Source: Sphingomonas sp. PP-CE-3A-406
Lineage (GTDB): Bacteria > Pseudomonadota > Alphaproteobacteria > Sphingomonadales > Sphingomonadaceae
Reading direction: 5' to 3'
NCBI RefSeq assembly: GCF_003688625.1
Contig: NZ_RCWY01000002.1
Location: 1 to 64,000 of the forward strand
DNA length: 64,000 nt
Both the position numbers and the translations under genes were made by a program. Shown piece by piece: positions 54,911-63,461 of this stretch (position 1 is the stretch's first letter; each line of letters begins with the position of its first letter). The notes beneath the pieces were generated by a model. That model ran no database searches. It saw nothing but the letters and a program-made list of their open reading frames with translations, and was not told where the DNA came from.

Positions 54911-55909
54911 ATGACCGACACACGCCGCTGTCCGAACCCCAAGGTCGTCGTCACCCGCGAGCTGGCCGATACGCTGATGGATCGGATGGAGGCGCTGTTC
55001 GACACGCAGAACAACCGCGCCGACACCAAGCTCGACCGCGACCAGCTCGCCGCGGCGATGGCCGATTGCGACGTGTTCGTGCCGACCGTGACCGACGACA
55101 TCGACGCCGCGCTGATCGCGGGCGCAGGCGATCGCCTGAAGCTGATCGCGAACTACGGTGCGGGCGTGAACCATATCGACCTGAAGGCGGCACGCGCACG
55201 CGGGATCATCGTCACCAACACGCCGGGAGTGCTCACCGAGGACACCGCGGACATGACGATGGCGCTGATCCTGTCGGTGCCGCGGCGTCTGGCGGAGGGC
55301 GAGAAGCTGGTGCGCTCTGGCCAGTGGAAGGGCTGGAGCCCCGGCGGGATGCTCGGCCACCGGATCGGCGGCAAGGCGCTCGGGATCGTCGGGATGGGGC
55401 GGATCGGCCAGGCGGTCGCGCTCAGGGCACGCGCGTTCGGGCTGACGATCCATTACCACAATCGCACCCGCCTGCCCGCCGTCCGCGAGGCGCAGCTCGC
55501 TGCCACGTGGCACGAGTCGCTCGACGAAATGCTGGGCGCGGTCGACATCGTCACGATCCACACCCCCTTGAACGCCGACAGCCGTGACCTCATCGACGCC
55601 CGCCGGATCGGCCTGATGCGACCGCATGTGTATTTGATCAATGCGGCGCGCGGCGGAATCGTCGACGAGGTGGCGCTGGTTGAGGCGTTGGAAACCGGAC
55701 GCCTGGCGGGCGCGGGACTCGACGTCTGGGCGCACGAGCCGGTGATCGATCCCCGCCTGCTGGCGTTGCCCAATGTCGTGATGTTGCCGCACATGGGCTC
55801 GGCGACACTCGAAGGGCGGATGGCATCGGGCGAGCGCGTCATCCAGAACATCCGGATGTGGGCGGATGGCCATCGTCCGCCGGATCAGGTGCTCGACGGC
55901 TGGGTATGA
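54911..55909 (+). CDS. D-isomer-specific 2-hydroxyacid dehydrogenase (glyoxylate/hydroxypyruvate reductase type)
   Basis: 332 residues. Rossmann NAD motif GIVGMGRIGQAVAL, substrate motif NYGAGVNHIDL, catalytic Arg in INAARGGIVDE, Glu in LDVWAHEP and His in VMLPHMGSATLEGR. Close to GyaR/GhrB-type glyoxylate reductases. Reduces glyoxylate or hydroxypyruvate to glycolate or glycerate. ATG 54911 gives MTDTRRCPNPKVVVTREL. No serine- or glyoxylate-cycle genes nearby. Confidence 0.92.
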   Translation: MTDTRRCPNPKVVVTRELADTLMDRMEALFDTQNNRADTKLDRDQLAAAMADCDVFVPTVTDDIDAALIAGAGDRLKLIANYGAGVNHIDLKAARARGIIVTNTPGVLTEDTADMTMALILSVPRRLAEGEKLVRSGQWKGWSPGGMLGHRIGGKALGIVGMGRIGQAVALRARAFGLTIHYHNRTRLPAVREAQLAATWHESLDEMLGAVDIVTIHTPLNADSRDLIDARRIGLMRPHVYLINAARGGIVDEVALVEALETGRLAGAGLDVWAHEPVIDPRLLALPNVVMLPHMGSATLEGRMASGERVIQNIRMWADGHRPPDQVLDGWV

Positions 55910-55921
55910 GCTTCCGCCGTT

Positions 55922-56028
55922 GATCCTCCCCCGCAAGGTTGAGGTGGTGACGGGGGACACGCGACGTTTCGCCGTCCTCCCCCTCCGACTGGCAAGGGCC
56001 AGCCACCTCCCCCTGGCGGGGGAGGATC
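55922..56028. repeat. MITE/REP-like element bounded by 13-bp inverted repeats, copy 2
   Basis: GATCCTCCCCCGC (55922-55934) and its exact reverse complement (56016-56028). The terminal sequence is related to the element at 10438-10596. It lies between the hydroxyacid dehydrogenase stop and a small hypothetical gene that converges on it. Confidence 0.8.
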
Positions 56029-56040
56029 GTTCCGTAACTC

Positions 56041-56334
56041 TCAGACCGCGCGCATCCAGTGGGTTCGCGCTACCGTACCGGTCAGCACCTTGGAGCCGAA
56101 CGCCTTGATGATCTTAGCGGCGTCCGCACTGTTCATCAGCACGACGCGCGTGCCGCCCGACGGCAGCGTTTCGATCGCGCTGATGGTCGCGTCGTGCTTC
56201 TTGCACATCGCGACGACCTGAGGCTGTTCGACGCTGACATTGACCGCGCGCGAGATCGGCACGACCGTGTCGGTGCCCGTCGTCACGATGCGATCCCTGA
56301 GGTCACGATGGCAGAAGTGATCGTCATGCGGCAT
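56041..56334 (-). CDS. Conserved-looking hypothetical protein (97 aa)
   Basis: It contains MPHDDHFCHRD, a middle ISRAVNVSVEQPQVVAMCKKHDATISAIET and GGTRVVLMNSADAAKIIKAFG, a compact alpha/beta pattern. ATG 56334 is the best start; an ATG at 56379 is longer. Codon use matches neighbours. Function unknown. Confidence 0.6.
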   Translation of the reverse strand: MPHDDHFCHRDLRDRIVTTGTDTVVPISRAVNVSVEQPQVVAMCKKHDATISAIETLPSGGTRVVLMNSADAAKIIKAFGSKVLTGTVARTHWMRAV

Positions 56335-56453
56335 TCCCGGCTCGGAGCGGGAGCGCAAAGCATCTCTCAGTCGCAGCATGCCCGTACGAAGCGCCGCGAT
56401 GCATCAGCTATGCGCGCTATCGCCCCGAACGGCAATGGCGCGGCATGCTTTGG

Positions 56454-57092
56454 CTATGCCCGCACCCGCAGAAAAGCGAGACCGAAACCGACGAAGATCG
56501 CCCCCGTCGCGCGGTCGAACGCGCGCCGCAACGCCGGACGCGTCAGATAGCGCGCGAGCGTTCGCCCACCGGCTGCATACACGCCGTACCAGAAGCTTTC
56601 GACGACCGCGAAGGTCGCCACCAGGATCGCGAACTGCGGTGCCTGCGGTGAGGCGCGATCGACGAACTGCGGCAGGAATGCTGCGGCGAACAGCAGCAGC
56701 TTGGGATTGCTGATCCCGATCACGAACCCGCCGCGAAACAGGCGCCACGCCGACACGGTCGGGGGGAGCGCCACCGGCGTCGTATCGTCGCCGACGTCGA
56801 TCGGAGACCCCGCCCCGCGCCACGCCTTGATCCCGAGGAATATGAGGTACGCGACGCCGGCATAGCGCAGCGCGTCGAACACGCGCGGCCATGCCGCGAG
56901 CAGCGCGGACACACCCGCCGCGGACGCCGCCAGCACGAGCACCAGCGCGGTAAGGCACCCCGCCATTGCCGCGACGCTGCGCCGCGCGCCGAAGGCGATG
57001 CTGCGTGTCATGACGTGCAGCATGTTGGGTCCGGGCGTTCCGCATAGGAGGAACACCGCGACCACGAACAACCACCAGGCGTGTAGCGTCAT
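56454..57092 (-). CDS. LysE-family amino acid exporter
   Basis: 212 residues, about six transmembrane helices. Family motif LCGTPGPNMLHVMTRSIAFGARRS at the N-terminus, FLGIKAWRG, and FRGGFVIGISNPKLLLFAAAFLPQFVD in the middle. RhtB/LysE proteins export amino acids or related metabolites such as homoserine. Substrate unknown. ATG 57092 gives MTLHAWWLFVVAV. The region upstream carries a dispersed repeat. Confidence 0.9.
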   Translation of the reverse strand: MTLHAWWLFVVAVFLLCGTPGPNMLHVMTRSIAFGARRSVAAMAGCLTALVLVLAASAAGVSALLAAWPRVFDALRYAGVAYLIFLGIKAWRGAGSPIDVGDDTTPVALPPTVSAWRLFRGGFVIGISNPKLLLFAAAFLPQFVDRASPQAPQFAILVATFAVVESFWYGVYAAGGRTLARYLTRPALRRAFDRATGAIFVGFGLAFLRVRA

Positions 57093-57180
57093 GTTTACTC
57101 CCCTGCCCTTCATGCTGATGAAGAAGACCTGGCTGCCTACTGGCGCCCGCAGCCTGCTCAGAGCCCTGCCAAAAACAGTC

Positions 57181-57279
57181 CGTCACCCCGGACCTGTTCC
57201 GGGGTCCACGGTGCGGCAAACTCACACTCGAGATAGCGCGGCACCGTGGATGCCGGAACAAGCCCGGCATGACGAAGAA
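57181..57279. repeat. Dispersed repeat copy A
   Basis: CGTCACCCCGGACCTGTTCC...GGTCCAC at the left and TGCCGGAACAAGCCCGGCATGACGAAGAA at the right; both arms form hairpins. Nearly identical to copy B at 62051-62150. Sits in the gap upstream of the LysE gene and downstream of the nitronate-monooxygenase-like gene. Confidence 0.9.
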
Positions 57280-57338
57280 CGTGGCGTGTTGGCACAGCAG
57301 CACCGCCGCTAAACTGCGGTTCGCTACTGCCTCCAGCC

Positions 57339-58742
57339 TCAATCCCCCGTCAAAATCCGGTCGACCAGCTGTCCCACACTCGGCACGAAACCGTTCGAGT
57401 AGAACGGATCCTTCTTGAAGTTGTACGCGGCATGGCCCGCGAACATCAAGTTCTGGTCGATGTCGCCGCCGTGCGCGATGTCCTGCAACGTCTTCTGGAT
57501 GCAGAAGCTGCGCGGGTCCGCGAGGCGTCCGGTCGAGTTGGTCTCGGTATCCGCCCAGCTCGAGAACGAGCATTGCGACAGGCAGCCCATGCAATCCGAC
57601 TGGTCCTTGCGGATCATGCCCTTCTCGGTCGGGCTGACGAACACCAGCGTGTTGTCCGGCGTCTTCAGCGCGTCGGTATAGCCCTCGCCGAACCACTGCC
57701 GCGCACGCAGCAGGTCGTTGCGCGTGACCCAGAAGTTCTTGCCCTTCACGCCGACGTCGAGCTGGAACACGTGATCGCCCGCCTCCTGCGTCGAGAAGGC
57801 GATCTGGCGCTCGGAGCGTGCTTCCAAAGAGCGCAGGAACGGATTGCGCACCGCGGACGAGTAGAAGCCGGTCGGCGAGAATTTGTGCAGCAGCACGTCG
57901 CCGGGCTCGATCTGCGTCAGTGCGTTCTTCCAGCCCTCGGGAATCGGGCTTTCGCGCGTGAGAAGCGGCCGCGTGCCGAACTGGAACGCGATCGTGCCAA
58001 GCTCGGGATTGTCGATCCAGTCGTTCCAGTCGCGCAGATACCAGACGCCGCCCGCCATCACGATCGGCACGTCGTCGCTGATGCCACCTTCGCGCATCAC
58101 GTCGCGCAGCTCCTTCACGCGCGGATACGGGTCCTGCGGCTTCAGCGGGTCCTCGGCATTCGACAGGCCGTTATGCCCGCCTGCAAGCCACGGATCCTCA
58201 TACACCACCGCGGCAAGCCATTCGGCCGCCTTCGAATAGGCCCGCTTCCACAATGCGCGAAAGGCACGGCCGGAGCTGACGATCGGCAGATAGCTGACGC
58301 CGTAGGATGCGGTGATTTCGGACAGCTTGTACGGCATGCCCGCACCGCAGGTGACGCCGGCGACCTTGCCGCGCGTGCGTTCGAGAACGCCGTGCAGGAT
58401 CCGCTGCGCGCCGCCCATTTCCCACAGCACGTTGATGTTGATCGCGCCCTTGCCGTCGGCGATCTCGTAGGCGCGCTCGACCTGCTGGACCGCGCCTTCG
58501 ATCGCGTATTCGACGAGTTCCTCGTGCCGGTCGCGCCGGGTCAGCGCCGCATAGACCTGCGGGATGATCTTGCCGTCGGGATCATAGCTGTCGGCGTTGA
58601 CAGCCGACACCGTGCCGATACCCCCGGCGGCAGCCCAGGCGCCGGCCGACGCGTGGTTGGTCGCGGCGACACCCTTGCCGCCCTCAACCAGAGGCCAGAC
58701 TTCCCGACCGTTATAGACGATAGGCTTCAGGCCCTTGAACAC
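57339..58742 (-). CDS. Nitronate monooxygenase-like flavin oxidoreductase (NPD/FabK fold)
   Basis: 467 residues. TIM-barrel FMN enzyme: SAGAWAAAGGIGTVSAVNADSY, GAGMPYKLSE, then YEDPWLAGGHNGLSN (catalytic His region), IVMAGGVWYL and FQFGTRPLLT. Longer than usual (about 350) and carrying a C-terminal tail with CMGCLSQCSFSS and a following SFCIQ, four cysteines that might bind a metal or FeS cluster, which is unusual for the family. Reaction unknown. ATG 58742 gives MFKGLKPIVYNGREVWPL. Confidence 0.85.
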   Translation of the reverse strand: MFKGLKPIVYNGREVWPLVEGGKGVAATNHASAGAWAAAGGIGTVSAVNADSYDPDGKIIPQVYAALTRRDRHEELVEYAIEGAVQQVERAYEIADGKGAININVLWEMGGAQRILHGVLERTRGKVAGVTCGAGMPYKLSEITASYGVSYLPIVSSGRAFRALWKRAYSKAAEWLAAVVYEDPWLAGGHNGLSNAEDPLKPQDPYPRVKELRDVMREGGISDDVPIVMAGGVWYLRDWNDWIDNPELGTIAFQFGTRPLLTRESPIPEGWKNALTQIEPGDVLLHKFSPTGFYSSAVRNPFLRSLEARSERQIAFSTQEAGDHVFQLDVGVKGKNFWVTRNDLLRARQWFGEGYTDALKTPDNTLVFVSPTEKGMIRKDQSDCMGCLSQCSFSSWADTETNSTGRLADPRSFCIQKTLQDIAHGGDIDQNLMFAGHAAYNFKKDPFYSNGFVPSVGQLVDRILTGD

Positions 58743-58811
58743 GACGTCACCTCTCCCGGAAAATACGGCCCCCTATATCGCAAGGACGCAGCGCGCGAGC
58801 AATATTAAGAC

Positions 58812-59960
58812 CTAGGTTAGTAGATCGCCAAGTGCGCCCGGCCGCCCGAGCGCGTCCTCGTACAGCGCGCGATAGCGAGCGATCATAACCGCTTCGTCGA
58901 ATTCCGCCCGCGCCTTGGCCTGGTTCGCGGCCCCGACCGAGGCGCGCAACGCCGGATCGCCGACCAGTGCCTGCAACGCGTCGCGCAGCCGGACTTCATT
59001 GGCGATATCGGTCACGAACGGCAGGTTTTCCGCCGAGACCATGCGCGTGATATCGCCGACCGGATAGCTCGCGATCGGCAGGCCCGCCGCCATCGCCTCG
59101 ACCACCGCGATCGGAAACTGCTCGCTGCGCGACGACATCGCGAGCATGTCGAAATGGCCGATGTACCGGTAGGGGCGATCGAGGAACCCGGGCAGCACGA
59201 GCTTGTCCGCCATCCCCATCGCGGCGGCGGCTTGCAGGATGTTCGCGCGCTCCGGCCCCTCGCCGACGATCACCAGCCGCACCCTGCCCGAGACGCCACC
59301 GACAGCCCGGACCAGCGCGGTCAGGTCCTTCACCTCGCGCAGGCCGGCGAGCGCGCCGATCACGGTTTCCTTGGCGTTGCGCGTGAAGCCGGGGATCGCC
59401 TTGGGCTCGGGCTTCTGCGCGTAATAGGCGGTGCCGATCCCGTTGACGATCCGGTGGACGCGCTCGCGCGGCTGTTTCCAGGTCTTCAGCGCGATGCCTT
59501 CGAGCACCTCGGAGGGCACCGCGAGCGCATGCGCCGCGCCCAGCGCGAGCCGCCGGTAGATGTTGCGCTCGATCTTGAGCCCGCTCGCCTCGTCCGCGTT
59601 GAACCCGTCCTCGTGGTGCACGAGCGGCGGCGCGCCCGTGGCGAACGCGCGGCGGGCCATCGCCCCGTCGATCGCGCCCCAGTTGTACGTCAACACGAGG
59701 TCGAACCGCCGCATATACTGCGCGATGGCCTCGTAGCGCTTGACCGAAGGCTTGCCCGTCAGCGGCGGTGGATTCTGCGCGATCTCGTAGCGGATGCCCT
59801 TCGCGATCGAGTCCCGCGCGCTGAGCGCATCGGGCATCCCCGATACGATGGTGTGCTTCGCCCGATCGCCGAACGCATTCATCAGCCGAACCGCACGCGC
59901 CTCCTTGCCGCCGAGGTCGAACGACGAGTGGAGATGGAGGATGTTGACGGGTGCGGCCAT
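58812..59960 (-). CDS. Glycosyltransferase family 4 (GT-B) protein
   Basis: 382 residues. NILHLHSSFDLGGKEARAVRLMNAF at the N-terminus, an acceptor domain, then VIGALAGLREVKDL and LVIVGEGPERANI, the donor-binding FDMLAMSSRSEQFPIAVVEAMAAGLPI (EX7E motif). Retaining glycosyltransferase, perhaps for exopolysaccharide; no polysaccharide cluster adjoins. ATG 59960 gives MAAPVNILHLHSSF; an upstream frame extends further but without support. Confidence 0.9.
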   Translation of the reverse strand: MAAPVNILHLHSSFDLGGKEARAVRLMNAFGDRAKHTIVSGMPDALSARDSIAKGIRYEIAQNPPPLTGKPSVKRYEAIAQYMRRFDLVLTYNWGAIDGAMARRAFATGAPPLVHHEDGFNADEASGLKIERNIYRRLALGAAHALAVPSEVLEGIALKTWKQPRERVHRIVNGIGTAYYAQKPEPKAIPGFTRNAKETVIGALAGLREVKDLTALVRAVGGVSGRVRLVIVGEGPERANILQAAAAMGMADKLVLPGFLDRPYRYIGHFDMLAMSSRSEQFPIAVVEAMAAGLPIASYPVGDITRMVSAENLPFVTDIANEVRLRDALQALVGDPALRASVGAANQAKARAEFDEAVMIARYRALYEDALGRPGALGDLLT

Positions 59961-60273
59961 CCGCGACCGATGCCGATTTTCGCGGCAGCTTTCAAGGTGG
60001 CGCAAACCCGCTTTAGCCGGTGCGGTCTTGCACGATCGGTACCGCGATGCCATTATGTGACAACAACGTCATGCGCAGCAAGCAGCGTGACGACACCCGA
60101 AGACTGACAGAGAGTTGGACGAGGATTTCGAGCAGCGGTCGCGCTCGATCGATGGTTTTGCCTATATGCGGTAAGATCTTCGCGCGGCCCGAACGACAAT
60201 CCGGTCCTTGAGTCCCGCCCCCGCTGTCGAAGCGCTGGAGGCCGGGCCAGACCGCCAACGACGAGGCACGACG

Positions 60274-62007
60274 ATGCGGCTCCCTTCCAACGACGACATG
60301 ACGACGCCCCAGCTGAATGGCGACTCCGACCGCGCGGCGACGATCGACACGCGCGTAACGCGGCGCGGGCTGCTGGGGTCGGCGATTACCGCGGGCGGCG
60401 CGGCGATGCTGCCGCTGGCATCCGCCGATGCAGCCCCCACCGAGCGCAATGTCGACGTACTGCTGGTCGGTGGCGGCATCATGAGCGCGACGCTCGCGGT
60501 GCTGCTCCACCAGCTCGAACCCACCTGGACGATCGAACTGGTCGAACGGCTCGACAAGGTCGCGGAGGAAAGCTCGAACGGCTGGAACAACGCGGGCACC
60601 GGTCACTCGGCGCTGTGCGAACTGAACTACACGCCGGTCAACGCGGCCGACGGCCTGGTCGAGATCAAGAAGGCGATCGAGATCAACGAGCAGTTCCAGG
60701 TCACCCGCCAGTTCCTCAGCCATCAGGTCGATGCCGGGATGCTCGCCAACCCGCGCTCGTTCATCAACTCGACCCCGCACATGAACCTGGTGTGGGGCGA
60801 TGCGAACGTCGCGTTCCTGCGCAAGCGCCACGCCGCGTTGCAGGCGAGCCCGCTGTTCTCGGGCATGGAATTCTCGACCGATCCCAAGCAGATCGCGCAG
60901 TGGGTGCCGGTGATGATGCAGGGCCGCGACCCCACCATGAAGCTCGCCGCGACGCGCTCGCCGCTCGGCACCGACTGCAACTGGGGCGAGGTCACGCGGC
61001 AATATGTCGACGCGATGCGCAAGCAGCCGGGCTTCACGCTGACCACCGGCCATGAAGTTCGGTCGCTGGAGCGTAGCGAGGACAAGCGCTGGCGGGTCAC
61101 CGCGCGCGACATGAAGAGCGACGAGAAGCGGATCATCAACGCGCGCTTCGTGTTCGCCGGCGCGGGCGGTGGCGCGCTGCCGATCCTGCAGAAGTCTGGG
61201 ATTCCCGAGGCCGACGATTATGCCGGCTTCCCTGTCGGTGGCTCGTTCCTCGTCACCGACAAGCCCGAGGTGGCGCAGCGTCATCTCGCCAAGGTCTACG
61301 GCAAGGCCGCGGTCGGCTCGCCGCCGATGTCGGTGCCGCATCTCGACACGCGCTATCTCGACGGCAAGCAGGCGCTGCTGTTCGGCCCGTTCGCGACCTT
61401 CTCGACCAAGTTCCTGAAGGAAGGCTCGTATTTCGATCTGCCGGCGTCGGTGACGCTCGACAATTTCCGGCCGATGATCGCGGTCGGCTGGGACGATTTC
61501 GATCTCGTCGAATATCTCGCGGGGCAGCTGATCATGTCGGACGCCGACCGGATGACCGCGCTGCGCGAGTATTTCCCGGGCGCGAAGGATGGCGACTGGC
61601 GCCTGTGGCAGGCGGGGCAGCGCGTCCAGATCATCAAGCGCGATCCGAACAAGGGCGGCGTGCTGAAACTCGGCACCGAGATCGTCGCGTCGAAGGACGG
61701 CTCGATCGCGGCCTTGCTCGGCGCGTCGCCGGGCGCGTCGACGGCGCCGTCGATCATGCTAGATTTGCTCAAGAAGGTGTTCCCCAACCACCTCGCGACG
61801 GCGGCGTGGCAGGGCAAGATCCGCGAGATCGTCCCGAGCTACGGCGTCACGCTCAACGACAAGCCCGACCTGATCGCCAAGACCTGGGCGGCGACCGCGC
61901 AGACGCTGCAACTGACGGTGCCGTCGCCGGCGGTGCAGGTCGCGACGCAGCCGAAGCCTGCGGCGACGCGCGTCAAGGTCGACCGCAGCCCCGATCTGGC
62001 GCTGTAA
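60274..62007 (+). CDS. mqo: Malate:quinone oxidoreductase with predicted TAT signal
   Basis: 577 residues. N-terminal extension of about 55 residues with TRRGLLGSAITAGGAAMLPLASADA, a twin-arginine-like signal, then FAD-binding VDVLLVGGGIMSATLAVLLHQL. MQO features: NGWNNAGTGHSALCELNYTP, FINSTPHMNLVWG, LGTDCNWGEVTRQYVDAM and the C-terminal SYGVTLNDKPDL. It oxidises malate to oxaloacetate, reducing quinone. The enzyme is usually a cytoplasmic-face peripheral membrane protein, so the signal suggests a periplasmic version. ATG 60274 has GAGG upstream; ATG 60298 would still keep the signal. Confidence 0.93.
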   Translation: MRLPSNDDMTTPQLNGDSDRAATIDTRVTRRGLLGSAITAGGAAMLPLASADAAPTERNVDVLLVGGGIMSATLAVLLHQLEPTWTIELVERLDKVAEESSNGWNNAGTGHSALCELNYTPVNAADGLVEIKKAIEINEQFQVTRQFLSHQVDAGMLANPRSFINSTPHMNLVWGDANVAFLRKRHAALQASPLFSGMEFSTDPKQIAQWVPVMMQGRDPTMKLAATRSPLGTDCNWGEVTRQYVDAMRKQPGFTLTTGHEVRSLERSEDKRWRVTARDMKSDEKRIINARFVFAGAGGGALPILQKSGIPEADDYAGFPVGGSFLVTDKPEVAQRHLAKVYGKAAVGSPPMSVPHLDTRYLDGKQALLFGPFATFSTKFLKEGSYFDLPASVTLDNFRPMIAVGWDDFDLVEYLAGQLIMSDADRMTALREYFPGAKDGDWRLWQAGQRVQIIKRDPNKGGVLKLGTEIVASKDGSIAALLGASPGASTAPSIMLDLLKKVFPNHLATAAWQGKIREIVPSYGVTLNDKPDLIAKTWAATAQTLQLTVPSPAVQVATQPKPAATRVKVDRSPDLAL

Positions 62008-62050
62008 GAGCGGGGATCAGGTTAAGCCCTTGCAGATGCCAAAACCGCCC

Positions 62051-62150
62051 CGTCACCCCGGACTTGTTCCGGGGTCCACCGTGCCGCAAACCAAATCTCG
62101 ATGAGTTTGCGGAACAGTGGATGCCGGAACAAGCCCGGCATGACGAAGAA
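62051..62150. repeat. Dispersed repeat copy B
   Basis: Same left and right arms as copy A (57181-57279): CGTCACCCCGGACTTGTTCC and AACAAGCCCGGCATGACGAAGAA; the central part differs. Between mqo and the convergent GH130 gene, it may terminate both. Confidence 0.9.
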
Positions 62151-62182
62151 AAAGCCGTAATTATCTAGCTGCAGAATCGCGA

Positions 62183-63292
62183 TCAGGCGGCGAACATATC
62201 CTTCGGGATATGCGTGATCCGGCATGCCAGGTCGGCCTCGCCGCTCGCCACCACGTAGAAATCTCCCGCATCCGCGATGCCCGTCGTGAAGACGACGTTG
62301 TCGAGATACATCTGGTCCTTCAGCGGCTCGGTCAGCGTGGGGTTCGGCTCGAGCAGCGCGGTATGCTCGGTCGCGACCGTGATCGAGGGGTCGTCCTTGT
62401 CGAGGATCGACCAGTACGTCCGGTAGATACCGACCACGCCCGACGGCTCCACCCCGTGCCACAAGGTCAGCCATCCGCGATCGGTCAGGATCGGGGGGGC
62501 GCCGCCGCCCATCCGCGCGGTCGAGACGGTGGCCGAATGCGGGCGGATGCCGGGCTTGTCGTGCGGCTTCCAGTGCAGCGCATCGGGTGAGCGCGACAGG
62601 TTGATCGATGGCCCGCTGCGCCATTCGCTGTTCGGCGGATACGCGAAATACAGGTCGCCGAGCGGCCGCGTCTGCGCCCAATACTGCCCGTCGATCAGTC
62701 CTTCGAAGATCAGCATGTCCTTGTTCTGGTGATCGAGAACGATCCCCTCGAGCTGCCAGTCGAGCGCGTCGGCGGAGGAATACAACGTCGTCGAATGCCG
62801 CTCCGGGCTGACAGAGCAGGTCGTCATCAGATAGCGATCGCCGACCTTCGAGATCCGTGCATCCTCGACGCCGTAGCATTGGTACGAGGTGCGCGGCGCG
62901 ATCGCCTTGCCGTAATGCACCGTGACGACCGAGCGCCCCTCGGCGTCGAGTTCGACCGGCAGCAGCCACGACAGCGACGTCAGCGCCATCACCTTCCATC
63001 CGCCGCCGGGAATCAGGAATTTGCGCGGATCCTTGGTATCGACCATCTGCAACGGCCACGCATCGAGCAGATAGGCGCCGTCCTGCCACCGGATCGCGTG
63101 GACGTTGCCGTTCTTGACCGGCTGCTTGAGCGCCTCGGCGACGCGCACCATCAGCAGCAGATTGCCGTTCGCCAGCCGCGTCATCCCGGGATTGAACGCC
63201 CCGAGCACATAGGTCTCGGCACCGACCTTCCCCGCCAGCGGCGAGCGCGACAGGTCGATGTCGGCGGGGGTGAAGACGAGCTGGTCGAACAT
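62183..63292 (-). CDS. Glycoside hydrolase family 130 protein (mannoside phosphorylase/mannosidase-like)
   Basis: 369 residues, five-bladed propeller. FNPGMTRLANGNLLLMVRVAE, CYGVEDARISKVGDRYLMT (catalytic Asp region of GH130), HQNKDMLIFEGLIDGQYWA and PPILTDRGWLTLWHGV. GH130 enzymes phosphorolyse or hydrolyse beta-linked mannosides; I cannot tell which here. No signal peptide, so cytoplasmic. ATG 63292 gives MFDQLVFTPADIDLSRSP. Convergent with mqo. Confidence 0.85.
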   Translation of the reverse strand: MFDQLVFTPADIDLSRSPLAGKVGAETYVLGAFNPGMTRLANGNLLLMVRVAEALKQPVKNGNVHAIRWQDGAYLLDAWPLQMVDTKDPRKFLIPGGGWKVMALTSLSWLLPVELDAEGRSVVTVHYGKAIAPRTSYQCYGVEDARISKVGDRYLMTTCSVSPERHSTTLYSSADALDWQLEGIVLDHQNKDMLIFEGLIDGQYWAQTRPLGDLYFAYPPNSEWRSGPSINLSRSPDALHWKPHDKPGIRPHSATVSTARMGGGAPPILTDRGWLTLWHGVEPSGVVGIYRTYWSILDKDDPSITVATEHTALLEPNPTLTEPLKDQMYLDNVVFTTGIADAGDFYVVASGEADLACRITHIPKDMFAA

Positions 63293-63332
63293 GCTATTCT
63301 CCTTGATTGACGTCTGGCGACTTCCACCTGCT

Positions 63333-63417
63333 CCGTCATCCTGACGAAAGTCAGGATCCAGGGTCATCAAGGGCAGTTCGCCGTTACTCTGGATCCTGAC
63401 TTTCGTCAGGATGACGG
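63333..63417. repeat. 29-bp perfect inverted repeat of the GTCATCCTGAC family
   Basis: CCGTCATCCTGACGAAAGTC... (63333-63361) and its exact reverse complement (63389-63417) with a 27-nt spacer. Each arm is itself a hairpin (ATCCTGAC-GAAA-GTCAGGAT). The core occurs at 15746-15771. It sits between two minus-strand genes, upstream of the GH130 start. Confidence 0.9.
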
Positions 63418-63461
63418 GACGGGCGCCGCGCGAACGGGGGGTGGGTTAGCCGCTGGCGCGC

